From Planosporangium spinosum (GTDB lineage Bacteria; Actinomycetota; Actinomycetes; Mycobacteriales; Micromonosporaceae), in assembly GCF_049999945.1 (NCBI RefSeq), contig NZ_JBLYUB010000010.1:149056-213055 (forward strand): DNA of 64,000 bases. The letters run 5' to 3'. Of this stretch, positions 6,929-15,855 are shown piece after piece. Under the pieces are notes generated by a model that saw nothing but the letters and a program-made list of their open reading frames with translations, was not told where the DNA came from and did not search any database. The position numbers and the translations under genes were made by a program. Every line of letters begins with the position of its first letter. Within the stretch, counting starts at the first letter, position 1.

Positions 6929-8683
6929 TCACTTGATTTCGCAGATGACCGTGCCGGCCGGCACGACCTCGCCCACCGCGGCGGTCAGGCCGGTGACCAC
7001 ACCGGCCTTGTGCGCGTTGAGTGGCTGCTCCATCTTCATCGCCTCCAGGACGACGATCAGGTCGCCCTCTTCCACGGCGTCGCCGTCGGCAACCGCGATC
7101 TTGACGATCGTGCCCTGCATCGGGCTGGTCAGCGAGTCGCCGCTGGCCCCGCCGGCCTGCTTGCGGCCGGCGGCCCGCTTGCGTGCGGCCTTCGGTGCGG
7201 TGCCGGCGGCCGCGGGCGCGCCCGCACCGAACCCGGCGGGCAGGGAGACCTCCAGTCGCTTGCCGCCCACCTCGACGACGACCGTCTCGCGCGGCTCCGC
7301 GTCGGTCTCGGCGACCGCGCCGCCGGTGAACGGCGGGATCCGGTTGTCGAACTCGGTCTCGATCCAGCGGGTGTGCACCCGGAACGGCTCGTCGGTGAAC
7401 GCCTCGTCGCGCACGATCGCCCGGTGGAACGGCAGCGCGGTGGCCATGCCCTCGACCACCATCTCGTCCAGTGCCCGGCGGGCCCGCTCGACGGCCTGGG
7501 CCCGGTTCTCGCCGGTGATGATGACCTTGGCCAGCAGCGAGTCGAAGTTGCCGCCGATGACGCTGCCGGACTCGATGCCGGCATCCACCCGGACGCCGGG
7601 GCCCTGGGGCAGTTGCAGCGTGGTGACCGTGCCGGGGGCCGGCAGGAAGTTACGGCCGGGGTCCTCGCCGTTGATGCGGAACTCGATCGAGTGACCGCGC
7701 GGGGTGGGGTCCGTGTCGAAGCGCAGCTTCTCGCCGTCGGCGATGCGGAACTGCTCGCGGACCAGGTCGATGCCGGCGGTCTCCTCGGTGACCGGGTGCT
7801 CGACCTGCAGCCGGGTGTTCACCTCCAGGAAGGAGATGGTGCCGTCGACTCCGACCAGGTACTCGACCGTCCCGGCGCCGTGGTAGCCGGCCTCGCGGCA
7901 GATCGCCTTGGCGCTGTTGTGGATGCGGGCGCGCTGGTCGTCGGTCAGGAACGGCGCGGGCGCCTCCTCGACCAGCTTCTGGTGGCGGCGCTGCAACGAG
8001 CAGTCCCGGGTGCCGACGACGATCACGTTGCCGTGCTGGTCGGCCAGGACCTGTGCCTCCACGTGGCGCGGACGGTCGAGGTAGCGCTCGACGAAGCACT
8101 CGCCCCGGCCGAACGCGGCGACCGCCTCGCGGGTGGCGGACGCGAACAGCTCCGGGATCTCCTCGATCGTGCGGGCCACCTTCAGGCCACGCCCGCCGCC
8201 GCCGAAGGCCGCCTTGATGGCCACCGGCAGGCCGTGCTCCCGCGCGAACGCGACGATCTCGTCGGCGTCGGCGACCGGCTCCGGGGTGCCCGGTACCAGT
8301 GGGGCCCCGGCGCGCTGCGCGATGTGCCGGGCGGTGACCTTGTCGCCGAGGTCCCGGATCGCCTGCGGGGTCGGGCCGATCCAGGTCAGTCCGGCGTCGA
8401 TGACCGCGCTCGCGAAGTCGGCGTTCTCGGACAGGAAGCCGTAGCCGGGGTGCACGGCGTCGGCGCCGGCCTTGGCCGCGACGTCGAGCAGCTTGTCGAT
8501 GCGCAGGTACGAGTCGGCGGCGGTGTCACCGCCCAGGGCGTACGCCTCGTCGGCGAGGCGCGCGTGCGGCGCGTCGCGGTCGGAGTCGGCGTACACGGCG
8601 ACGCTGGCCAGGCCGGCGTCCTTGCAGGCCCGGATGACGCGGACCGCGATCTCGCCCCGGTTGGCGATCAGTACCTTGCGCAC
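6929..8683 (-). CDS. accA3: Acetyl/propionyl-CoA carboxylase alpha subunit (biotin carboxylase + biotin carrier)
   Basis: 584 residues. Biotin carboxylase occupies the first 450: the N-terminus RKVLIANRGEIAVRVIRA, the ATP-grasp Gly loop AAFGGGGRGLK (about 165) and the catalytic FLEVNTRLQVEHPVTE (about 285). An Ala/Lys-rich linker leads to a C-terminal biotinyl domain with the biotinylation site EAMKM about 35 residues from the end. It carboxylates biotin with ATP and bicarbonate and hands CO2 to a carboxyltransferase, probably the AccD at 25685-27262, to make malonyl- or methylmalonyl-CoA. GTG 8683 follows GGGAGGA. In-frame codons further upstream to 8869 lack family sequence. BirA at 27369 should attach the biotin. 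Confidence 0.95.
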   Translation of the reverse strand: MRKVLIANRGEIAVRVIRACKDAGLASVAVYADSDRDAPHARLADEAYALGGDTAADSYLRIDKLLDVAAKAGADAVHPGYGFLSENADFASAVIDAGLTWIGPTPQAIRDLGDKVTARHIAQRAGAPLVPGTPEPVADADEIVAFAREHGLPVAIKAAFGGGGRGLKVARTIEEIPELFASATREAVAAFGRGECFVERYLDRPRHVEAQVLADQHGNVIVVGTRDCSLQRRHQKLVEEAPAPFLTDDQRARIHNSAKAICREAGYHGAGTVEYLVGVDGTISFLEVNTRLQVEHPVTEETAGIDLVREQFRIADGEKLRFDTDPTPRGHSIEFRINGEDPGRNFLPAPGTVTTLQLPQGPGVRVDAGIESGSVIGGNFDSLLAKVIITGENRAQAVERARRALDEMVVEGMATALPFHRAIVRDEAFTDEPFRVHTRWIETEFDNRIPPFTGGAVAETDAEPRETVVVEVGGKRLEVSLPAGFGAGAPAAAGTAPKAARKRAAGRKQAGGASGDSLTSPMQGTIVKIAVADGDAVEEGDLIVVLEAMKMEQPLNAHKAGVVTGLTAAVGEVVPAGTVICEIK

Positions 8684-8873
8684 CTGGGTTCCTCCCGATG
8701 GTGAAGACCGGACGCCGACGGCGGCACCGAACCCCACCGCGGGGTGCGCCTGACCGACCGTTATGTCGCGCAGTTTAGCCAAGCTGGGTGGCGGCGAAAT
8801 GCGGCCGTCGTCACGTTGTGGCGACCGTATCCGTGACGGTCGTCGCCACCCGAGGACGCGTGACATCACTTTT

Positions 8874-8902
8874 TAGTCAACTTTGGCTATTAGGCTTGGT
8901 AC
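8874..8902 (+). promoter_or_regulatory. PadR operator and leaderless promoter of the padR gene
   Basis: TAGTCAA-CT-TTGGCTA (8874-8889) is an imperfect copy of the operator found before the exporter operon (9577-9592). TAGGCT at 8891-8896 is a plausible -10 six bases before the GTG, so the transcript would start at the start codon. A bound repressor would cover the -35/-10 region, which implies autoregulation. Confidence 0.65.
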
Positions 8903-9547
8903 GTGTCGACTACGCGAATGATGATCCTCGGACTGGTCCGATGGCTGGAGCCGGTGCACGGGTACGACGTCCGCCGGGAGTTGATGAGCTGGCAGGTGGA
9001 CCGGTGGGCCAACCTCCAGCCCGGCTCGATCTACCACGCGCTGCGCAAGCTGACCGAGGAGGGGTTGCTCGCCGAGGTGGCCACCGAGCAGGTCGGCGCC
9101 CGGCCGGCCCGGACCACGTACCGGACCACCCCGGCCGGTGACCGCGAGTTCGAGGACCTGCTGCGCAAGTACTGGTGGGAGTACCGCGACGCGATCGACC
9201 CGTTCAGCGCGGCCTTCGCGTTCCTGCCGGCGCTGCCCAGGCGGGAGGCGGTCGCCGCGGTGCGCAACCGGGCCCGGGTGCTCGACGCGCGGGCGGACGA
9301 GCTCGAGGCGTTCATGTGCGACGAGACGGTCTGGGACGCCGGAAAGCCGGTACACGTGAAGTGGGGCCTGGAGCTGGACGTGCTGCGCGCCCGGGCCGAG
9401 GCGGAGTGGTGCCGCCGGGTCGCCGGGCGCATCGAGGCGGGCGAGGGCGGCCACACCGGCGAGTTCGACCGCGAGGAGATGGGCCGCCGCTGGCGCGAGG
9501 CGATCGTCGAGGAGTTCGGCCCGGCGGACGGTACCGGCACGCCCTAG
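8903..9547 (+). CDS. PadR family transcriptional regulator
   Basis: 214 residues. The winged helix at the N-terminus is typical of PadR: MMILGLVRWLEPVHGYDVRREL, PGSIYHALRKLTEEGLL and the wing TYRTTPAGDREFEDLL. A C-terminal Vir-type helical domain (about 100-190) provides dimerisation. PadR proteins usually repress an adjacent drug-efflux operon until a planar ligand binds. The next two genes encode a drug-type ABC exporter, and matching inverted repeats lie before both units, so repression of the exporter and of itself is the likely role. GTG 8903 fits both the family N-terminus and a leaderless start. Confidence 0.9.
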   Translation: MSTTRMMILGLVRWLEPVHGYDVRRELMSWQVDRWANLQPGSIYHALRKLTEEGLLAEVATEQVGARPARTTYRTTPAGDREFEDLLRKYWWEYRDAIDPFSAAFAFLPALPRREAVAAVRNRARVLDARADELEAFMCDETVWDAGKPVHVKWGLELDVLRARAEAEWCRRVAGRIEAGEGGHTGEFDREEMGRRWREAIVEEFGPADGTGTP

Positions 9548-9576
9548 GGCGGGGCCGCCCCGTCGTCGGTGCGTAA

Positions 9577-9614
9577 TAGTCAAACTTGACTAGCGGATTC
9601 GTGTCACGTAGCTT
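9577..9614 (+). promoter_or_regulatory. PadR operator overlapping the promoter of the ABC exporter operon
   Basis: TAGTCAA-AC-TTGACTA (9577-9592) is a perfect 7-bp inverted repeat. Its right half contains a -35-like TTGACT (9586-9591), followed after exactly 17 bases by TAGCTT (9609-9614) as a -10. A repressor on this site would block polymerase. The half-sites match those before padR. Confidence 0.75.
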
Positions 9615-9710
9615 CCTCCTGTCGCATGGTGGCGTCATTATGACACCATCGCGGCGTCGCGCCACGGGGGACCCGCCGGCGCGTTCGTCCTGAGACAGGC
9701 GGAGGCCTAA

Positions 9711-10667
9711 GTGATCATCGAGACGAAAGGGCTGCGGAAGTCGTTCCGCAGCCGGAAAGCGACGGTGGAGGCGGTCCGTGGGGTCGACCTCGTAGTCGAG
9801 GACGGGGAGATCTTCGGCTTCCTCGGCCCCAACGGCGCCGGCAAGACGACCACGCTGCGCATGCTCGCGACCCTGCTAGAACCCGACGGGGGCGAGGCGA
9901 CCATCGCGGGTGTCGACCTGCGGCGCGCGCCCGGCGAGGTGCGGCGGCGCATCGGGTACGTCGCCCAGGGTGGCTGCACCTGGGACGAGGTGAGCGCCCG
10001 GGAGGAACTGGTCTACCAGGCGCGCCTCTACGGCGTCGACCGGACGGAGGCCCGCAGCCGTGCCGAGCACGCCATCAAGGCGTTCCAGTTGGAGGCGTTC
10101 GCGGACCGGCCGTGCAAGACCTACTCCGGTGGCCAGCGCCGCCGGGTCGACATCGCCCTCGGTGTGATCCACCAGCCGCGCGTGGTCTTCCTCGACGAGC
10201 CGACGACCGGCCTCGACCCGCAGAGCCGCGCGCACATGTGGGACGAGGTGCGGCGGCTGCGCGACGAGGGCATGAGCGTCTTCATCACCACGCACTACCT
10301 GGACGAGGCGGACGCGCTCTGCGACCGCATCGCGATCATGGACCACGGTGAGATCGTCGCCGAGGGTACGTCGACCGACCTCAAGCGGGAGATCGCCGGT
10401 GACGTGGTCACCATCGGCGTCAACGGCTCGGGGGAGAAGGCGGCGGCCCTGCTGGAGGGGGAGCCATACGTCAACCGGCTGGAGACCCTCGACCAGGCCC
10501 TGCGCCTGTACGTCGACACCGGCGCGACCGCGATCCCGCAGATCCTGCGCACCCTGGACGGCGCAAGCATCGCGCTCAGCTCGATCGAGCTGCACCGACC
10601 GAGCCTCGACGACGTGTTCCTGGCCAAGACCGGCCGCTCCCTGCGCGACACCACCACTGGAGCGTGA
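9711..10667 (+). CDS. Daunorubicin-resistance-type ABC transporter ATP-binding protein
   Basis: 318 residues, DrrA-like. Walker A GPNGAGKTT (about 43), Q-loop, signature YSGGQRRRVDIAL (about 138) and Walker B VVFLDEPTTGLDP (about 160) are all intact, followed by an H-loop (TTHYLDEAD) and the DrrA-type C-terminal domain. It would power export of a hydrophobic compound with the membrane protein encoded next. GTG 9711 has GGAGG eight bases upstream. The stop overlaps the permease start. The substrate is not predictable from sequence, and no biosynthetic genes are nearby. Confidence 0.92.
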   Translation: MIIETKGLRKSFRSRKATVEAVRGVDLVVEDGEIFGFLGPNGAGKTTTLRMLATLLEPDGGEATIAGVDLRRAPGEVRRRIGYVAQGGCTWDEVSAREELVYQARLYGVDRTEARSRAEHAIKAFQLEAFADRPCKTYSGGQRRRVDIALGVIHQPRVVFLDEPTTGLDPQSRAHMWDEVRRLRDEGMSVFITTHYLDEADALCDRIAIMDHGEIVAEGTSTDLKREIAGDVVTIGVNGSGEKAAALLEGEPYVNRLETLDQALRLYVDTGATAIPQILRTLDGASIALSSIELHRPSLDDVFLAKTGRSLRDTTTGA

Positions 10668-11425
10668 AGAAGATGAAGCTCGTCCGTGACACCTGGATGG
10701 TGTTCACCCGCCAGATGACGCTCGTGCTGCGCAACCCGGTCTGGCTGATCGTCGGCCTGATGCAGCCGCTGTACTTCCTGCTGCTGTTCGGCCCGCTGCT
10801 CAAGGGCGTGCCGAACCTGCCCAGCGGCAAGGCGTACCAGTTCTTCGTGCCCGGCCTGCTGGTGCAGTTGGCGATGTTCGGGACGCTGTTCGTGGGCTTC
10901 GGGCTCATCGCCGAACTGCGGGCCGGTGTGATCGAGCGGATGCGGGTCACGCCGGTCAGCCGGTTGTCGCTGCTGCTCGGCCGATCCCTGCGCGACATCG
11001 TGACGCTGCTGGTCCAGGCCGCGATGCTCACCGTACTGTCGCTGCCGTTCGGCCTGACGGTCCGCTTCGGCGACGCGGTACTGGCCTTCGCGCTGCTGGC
11101 CCTGATCGCGCTGATGCTGTCGGCGGTGTCGTACGCGCTCGCGCTCAAGCTGCGCAGCGAGGACGCGCTGGCCCCGTTGATGAACGCGGTCAGCATGCCC
11201 GTCCTGCTGCTGTCGGGCATCCTGCTGCCGCTGACGTTCGCGCCGGGCTGGCTGCGGGCGATCGCGAAATGGAACCCGTTCTCCTGGGCGGTCGACGGGG
11301 CCCGGGCGCTGTTCAACGGTCACCCCGGCGACGCCAGTGTGTGGAAGTCGCTGATCATCGTGACCGTCCTGGCGATCGCCTCCGCGGCCTGGGCGGCCCG
11401 GTCGTTCGCCCGCAGCGTCCGCTGA
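10664..11425 (+). CDS. ABC-2 type transporter permease (DrrB-like)
   Basis: 253 residues with about six membrane helices, starting with a cytoplasmic N-terminus (VRDTWMVFTRQMTLVLRNP) typical of DrrB-like permeases. The central amphipathic motif GVIERMRVTPVSR contacts the ATPase. GTG 10664 overlaps the ATPase stop as GTGA, so the two are coupled; an ATG three codons later is also possible. It forms the membrane channel of the PadR-controlled exporter. Its stop codon lies in the first unit of a four-copy 23-bp tandem repeat. Confidence 0.9.
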   Translation: MKKMKLVRDTWMVFTRQMTLVLRNPVWLIVGLMQPLYFLLLFGPLLKGVPNLPSGKAYQFFVPGLLVQLAMFGTLFVGFGLIAELRAGVIERMRVTPVSRLSLLLGRSLRDIVTLLVQAAMLTVLSLPFGLTVRFGDAVLAFALLALIALMLSAVSYALALKLRSEDALAPLMNAVSMPVLLLSGILLPLTFAPGWLRAIAKWNPFSWAVDGARALFNGHPGDASVWKSLIIVTVLAIASAAWAARSFARSVR

Positions 11426-11511
11426 CCGGGAGCGACCGGCGTCGCTGACCGGGAGCGACACGGGGCGCTGATCGGGAGCGACACGGGGCGCTGACCGGGA
11501 GCGACACGGAT
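11420..11511. repeat. 23-bp tandem repeat (4 copies) spanning the permease stop codon
   Basis: Units start at 11420, 11443, 11466 and 11489 and read CGCTGACCGGGAGCGACACG plus three bases. The TGA of the permease is in unit 1. Because 23 is not a multiple of 3, the repeated TGA falls in other reading frames downstream (unit 3 has TGA within CGCTGATC as well). Confidence 0.9.
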
Positions 11512-11563
11512 CACGTCCATGTCGACCTTGGGGCGCGACCGGATGCGGCTAGCGTGTCCGGTC

Positions 11564-12745
11564 GTGCCCCGACTCCTGGTCCGCGACCGCCTGACCTGGT
11601 TGACGTACGCCCAGCTCGCCAGCTGGGCGTACTTCCTGTACGGATTCAGCCCGGTCGTCCCGTTGCTGCGCGACGAGCAGCACACCAGCCGGGCCGTCGC
11701 GAGCCTGCACGGGGTCGCGTTCGCCGTCGGTGGGGTGGTCAGCGGCGCGCTGCTGCCCCCGCTGGTACGCCGCTTCGGCCGCGCCGCCGTGATCTGGACC
11801 GGCCTGCTCGGCGTCGCCGTGGCGGCGACCGGGCTGCTGGTGTCGCACGCGCTCGCGGCGACCCTCGCCTGCGCCGTCCTCGCGTCGACCAGCGGCGGGA
11901 TGGTCGTCAACGGCGTTACCGCCGCGCTCGCCGACCACCACGGGGCGGGTGGTTCGGCCGCCATCAGCGAGGCCAACGCGCTCGCCGCGGCCACCGGCCT
12001 GGTCGCCCCGCTCGTCGTGGGCACCGCGGTCACGGTCGGTTACGGCTGGCGGCCCGGGCTCGCCGTCGTGGTCGCCGGGATCGTGCTGATCGCCGCCGCG
12101 GCGGCGATCCTCCGGGTACGGATACCCGCGCGCCCGCTCGCGTCGGCGACCGCCACGGCGGGCCGGCTGCCCCGGCCGTTCTGGCTGGTGTGGACGAGCA
12201 TCCTGGCCACCGGCTCGGTCGAGGTCTGCCTGAACCTGTGGGTCGCCGACGTGCTGCGCAGCCACGCGCACGTCAGCCCGGGCGCCGCGACGGCGGCGGT
12301 ATCGGCCCTGGTCGGGGGCATGTTCGTGGGCCGGCTGGTCGGCAGCCAACTGGTACTGCGGCTGTCCGGTACCGCCGTGATGCTCGGGGCGCTGGCGCTG
12401 TCCGGCGTGGGCTTCGCCGTGCTGTGGACGGCGACCTCACCCTGGCCGGCACTGGTCGGGCTCGTCGTCACCGGGCTGGGGAACGCCCTGCACTACCCGT
12501 TGGGCATGGCGCTCGCGGTGGAGCACTCGGCCGGGCAGCCCGACCTGGCCGCGTCGCGCAGCTCGTACGCGGTGGGGATCTCGTTCGGGGTGGCCCCGTT
12601 CGCGCTCGGCGCGGTCGCCGACCACCTCGGCCCGCACCTGGCGTTCCTGCTGGTACCGGTGTTCCTCGTGGCATCGGCGACGGCCATCGTGGCGCTGCGC
12701 CGCCGGGCCGGGGCCCCGCCGGAGCCGGCACCGGCCCTCGACTAG
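11564..12745 (+). CDS. MFS transporter
   Basis: A 12-helix major facilitator protein of 393 residues. Helix 1 (TYAQLASWAYFLYGFSPVVPLL) is followed by the inter-helix loop with LLPPLVRRFGRAAV, which matches the MFS loop 2-3 motif G-x-x-x-D-R-x-G-R-R in degenerate form. The substrate is unknown. GTG 11564 was chosen because TAGCGT sits seven bases upstream, giving a leaderless start; ATG 11519 would lengthen the protein by 15 residues without adding to helix 1. It is separated from the ABC exporter by the 23-bp repeat array and is probably its own transcription unit. Confidence 0.85.
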   Translation: MPRLLVRDRLTWLTYAQLASWAYFLYGFSPVVPLLRDEQHTSRAVASLHGVAFAVGGVVSGALLPPLVRRFGRAAVIWTGLLGVAVAATGLLVSHALAATLACAVLASTSGGMVVNGVTAALADHHGAGGSAAISEANALAAATGLVAPLVVGTAVTVGYGWRPGLAVVVAGIVLIAAAAAILRVRIPARPLASATATAGRLPRPFWLVWTSILATGSVEVCLNLWVADVLRSHAHVSPGAATAAVSALVGGMFVGRLVGSQLVLRLSGTAVMLGALALSGVGFAVLWTATSPWPALVGLVVTGLGNALHYPLGMALAVEHSAGQPDLAASRSSYAVGISFGVAPFALGAVADHLGPHLAFLLVPVFLVASATAIVALRRRAGAPPEPAPALD

Positions 12746-12770
12746 CCGGTCGCCGTGATGATGTCCCGTT

Positions 12771-13515
12771 ATGGCCCGGACATTGGATCTGGGTGAGCTG
12801 GTCGGGCACTGGACGCTGCTGGACGATGAGCGGAAGCTGATCGCGGGCAAGCGGGGGCCGACGAGGCCGAGCGGCGCCCGGAGCTGGCCCGCGACGAGCT
12901 GCTGGTGCGCTTCCGTACCGAGCGGATCGAGCCGCCGGCGGCCGGGCGGATCGACCGGATCGTGCGCTCGGCGCTGCACCAGGCCGAGCAGGCGCTGACC
13001 GCCCGGATCGTGGACCGGTTGCCCGTTGACGTCGCCGGCCGGCTGCGGGCACTGATCGCGGTCGAGGCGCCGGACGACGACACCGGCGAGGAGTCGGTGC
13101 TGGCGCTGATCAAGTCGGTGCCGCGCAACGTCAGCCTGGATTCGATGCTCACCGAGAGCCGCAAGCTACGCGCGGCCCGGGCGATCGGCCTGCCCGGCGA
13201 GTTGTTCGCCCACGTCGCCCCGCGGGTGCTCGCCAGCTGGCGGGCCCGCGCGATGGTCGAGTTCCCGTCGCACCTGCGCGACCACCCGGATTTGCTGACG
13301 CTGACCCTGCTGGCCGCGCTGCTGCACACCCGGTTGAGGGAGATCACCGACACCCTGGGGGAGCTGCTGATCTCCACGGTGCACCGGATCGGCGCCCGTG
13401 CCGACCGGAAAGTCACCGAGGAGCTGGTCAACGTGTTCAAGTGCGGTCACCGGCAAGGAGAACCTGCTGTTCGCCATCGCCGAGGCCTCGCTCGACCGGC
13501 CCGATGATGTTGCTG
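12771..13515 (+). pseudogene. Tn3-family transposase remnant (N-terminal part, deleted and frameshifted)
   Basis: The first 27 codons (LGELVGHWTLLDDERKLIAGKRG) match the DUF4158 start of Tn3-type TnpA. The reading then jumps frame at about 12856 into ADEAERRPELARDELL and continues through RIEPPAAGRIDRIVRSALHQ, ALIKSVPRNVSLDSM and SHLRDHPDLLTLTLLAALL. I infer an internal deletion of roughly 100 residues there. A second frameshift at about 13443 (extra base in the expected KRVTGKEN) leads into TGKENLLFAIAEAS, and homology ends near 13515. The DDE catalytic half is absent. No terminal inverted repeats or resolvase are visible, so the element is dead. Confidence 0.8.
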
Positions 13516-13646
13516 ATAGATAACCGACAATTGAGCGTTCCCCGGAGCGACGACGGTTAACGTGATGATCATCGATGTTGGCGCGGATGCGGCGCAGCCA
13601 GTTTCACGGCATCTGCGGTTCAACTCAGCCGATCAAAGGAGCGTTT

Positions 13647-14567
13647 GTGAAGGTAGGAACAAGGCTGTTGGTGACTGCGCTGGCCGCGGGGATGGTTGGC
13701 ACGGCCCTGGTGGCGCCGGGCGCGGCGTACGCCGGCCCGGCAACGCAGTCGACGGGGGCACAGCCAGCGGGGGCACTGCCGGGCGAGGACCTGGCCGCGG
13801 CGCGCGCCGCGAGGGACACCGAGCCGAGGCCGGTGGTGTCGCCGGAGTTGAAGGCCATCATCGCCGAAAAGGACCGGGAAGCGAACGCGTACGTCGCCAA
13901 GAAGATGGCGCACAAGGCCGCTCGGGCCAAGAACAACGTGATGGCCGAGGCAGGGCCGGCCACCCCGATGGCGGTCGGGGTGATGGCCAACCACCCATGC
14001 CCGGATGGCGACTGCAGTTGGTGGGCTATCAGCGCCAACCAGCAGGCGCAGGTGAACAACTACTACTGCGGGCCGGCGACCCTGTCGGAAGCCGTCGGCG
14101 CGCGTGGTATCGGCATCTCGCAGTACACCGCCGCAGCCAGTCTCGGCACCAACAGCGACGGCACCGCCTGGTACAACGGTAGCTACCCGATGGCGAACTC
14201 GCTCAACAACTACCTCGGCAGCCAGGGCGCCTACTACGCCGCGGTCAATCTGTCCGGTAGCCCGAGCGCGAGCGAGAAGAGCAGCTACAAGACGCGCCTG
14301 ATGTCGAACATCGACCGCGGGTGGGCAGTGGCCGGGGACGCCTACGAGTACCACGGTTACCCCCACCTGGTGGGGCACCCCGTAGACAAGGACATCTTCC
14401 ACTGGTTCGAGATCCGTGGGTACGAGGGCTACGGCGCCACCACCTGGTACGAGGACTCGGTGGCCGGCGCCAGCAGCATCAGCTGGTCGAACAAGGTGCC
14501 CGCGTACTCGAGCCTGCCCTCTGACTCCATCGTCACTATCATGGGCGGCCGTGGATACGTCTGGTAG
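13647..14567 (+). CDS. Secreted C39-like cysteine peptidase family protein
   Basis: 306 residues. A signal peptide (KVGTRLLVTALAAGMVGTAL...AYA, cleavage predicted after about residue 28) is followed by an Ala/Lys-rich region and a C39_2-type domain. The nucleophile is probably Cys in NYYCGPATLSEA (about 141) and the His in FHWFEIRGYEGYG (about 252), with an acidic partner further on. Family members cleave peptides or process secreted proteins; the substrate is unknown. GTG 13647 has AAAGGAG upstream. The last 17 bases overlap the downstream lipoprotein gene, so the pair is translationally coupled. A truncated second copy lies at 15856-16108. Confidence 0.8.
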   Translation: MKVGTRLLVTALAAGMVGTALVAPGAAYAGPATQSTGAQPAGALPGEDLAAARAARDTEPRPVVSPELKAIIAEKDREANAYVAKKMAHKAARAKNNVMAEAGPATPMAVGVMANHPCPDGDCSWWAISANQQAQVNNYYCGPATLSEAVGARGIGISQYTAAASLGTNSDGTAWYNGSYPMANSLNNYLGSQGAYYAAVNLSGSPSASEKSSYKTRLMSNIDRGWAVAGDAYEYHGYPHLVGHPVDKDIFHWFEIRGYEGYGATTWYEDSVAGASSISWSNKVPAYSSLPSDSIVTIMGGRGYVW

Positions 14568-15726
14568 GCGGCTGCTCGCGTTGGCAGCGTGTGTGCTGGT
14601 GGGTGCCTTCGGGTGCTCACCAGCACCGCACCCTGCCCGGCCGCACGCGAGTCCGGCGGGACCCTCGACGGCGCCGTCCGCGGCGGCGGCCCGGGACCTC
14701 TGTTCGGTGCCGCTGCCCGGCGCGTGGCAGGCCGCGTTCAGCTCACACAAGGTCAACAAACCCGGCGAACGCTTCGACGTGCTGGCGACCAGCGAGGACG
14801 GCAAGACGATCTTCGCGGAGACCGGGGCGACGGGCGGCCAGCACGAACTGGCGATGATCACCGATGGTGGCCGGCGGCGGACGATCCAGTCCTACCCTGC
14901 GTCGGACGCTAAGTCGCAGGTGTTGGGGGCGTCGTTCGACGGACGGTATCTCGCCTTCACCCTGATGCATTCCCGGGCAAGCTTCGATCCGTGGACGCTG
15001 TATGTGTGGGACTCGGTGGCCGGTGGGTCGCCGAAGATCATCGCTGACAACAGCGGCGGTGACGGCGGTCAGGGTCTGCCGGGTCCGTTGAATTACCCGG
15101 TCGGCTACCAGGGCAAGATCGTCTGGGTTCAGGCGGTGCCGGGCGACGTGGTGGAGATCCGCGAGTACGACACGGCGAGCGGCCAGCAGAAGGTGGTCCG
15201 TCGGGGGCACGGCGCCACGCCGTTTCGGATGGGCTCGTGGCTGGTGTGGCCGGAGTCCGACGCGCCAGGGGCACTGACGACGCTACGCGCTATCGGGCTC
15301 GACACCGGACAGCCGGTGACCCTGCCACCGCAGATGACGGCCATCACCGGCCCCGGCACGATCAGCGCCTCCGACGACACCGTGGTGTGGGCCAGCACCG
15401 ACCGGCAGGACCTGTACGCGTGGAACACGTCCTGGCCGCAGCCGCGCCACCTGCTCACCCTCAAACCAGGGGCCGGGCTCAACTTCGACTGGCCGCACGT
15501 CGCCGGCGACTTGGTGACCTGGACCGACATTCAGGCCCAGTTCGCCGGTGATCTGCGCACCGGCAGCTACACCCAGATCACCCCGCAATACGGGTACACC
15601 AAGGTATGGGGCACGTCTCTCAACGTCGGGTTCGCCCCGAGCGCCAACGGCGAGGGCGACCAGGTCATGATCGACACCCGGACGTTGCCGCCGCTGCCGA
15701 CCTGCGGGGGCTCCACCACCACGTAG
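14551..15726 (+). CDS. Putative lipoprotein with beta-propeller-like repeats (copy 1)
   Basis: 391 residues. The N-terminus SGRRLLALAACVLVGAFGC is a lipoprotein-type signal with a weak lipobox (AFG-C), followed by a Pro/Ala/Ser linker. The body shows repeated blocks with FDGRYLAFTLM, PWTLYVWDS and DLYAWNTSW motifs, which look like WD/TolB-type propeller blades. No enzyme motif is seen. GTG 14551 lies inside the end of the protease gene. A paralogue at 16092-17252 shares nearly all blocks. A partnership with the C39 protein, such as anchoring or inhibition, is inference from gene overlap only. Confidence 0.7.
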   Translation: MDTSGRRLLALAACVLVGAFGCSPAPHPARPHASPAGPSTAPSAAAARDLCSVPLPGAWQAAFSSHKVNKPGERFDVLATSEDGKTIFAETGATGGQHELAMITDGGRRRTIQSYPASDAKSQVLGASFDGRYLAFTLMHSRASFDPWTLYVWDSVAGGSPKIIADNSGGDGGQGLPGPLNYPVGYQGKIVWVQAVPGDVVEIREYDTASGQQKVVRRGHGATPFRMGSWLVWPESDAPGALTTLRAIGLDTGQPVTLPPQMTAITGPGTISASDDTVVWASTDRQDLYAWNTSWPQPRHLLTLKPGAGLNFDWPHVAGDLVTWTDIQAQFAGDLRTGSYTQITPQYGYTKVWGTSLNVGFAPSANGEGDQVMIDTRTLPPLPTCGGSTTT

Positions 15727-15732
15727 AGCGCC

Positions 15733-15782
15733 CGACGCTGGGCGGGCGGCCCCGTAGGGAAGGGGTCGCCTGCCCAGCGTCG
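15733..15782 (+). terminator. Terminator after lipoprotein copy 1
   Basis: Arms 15733-15753 and 15762-15782 form a 21-bp stem with two mismatches and an 8-base loop. The homologous structure after copy 2 is at 17262-17303, so the terminator was duplicated with the genes. Confidence 0.8.
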
Positions 15783-15855
15783 CACCTGGGCTCGTGTGCA
15801 ACCTCCCTCTAGCACCGTTGGTTTTTCGGCGCTGGTGGAGGCCGTCTTCGGCGGC

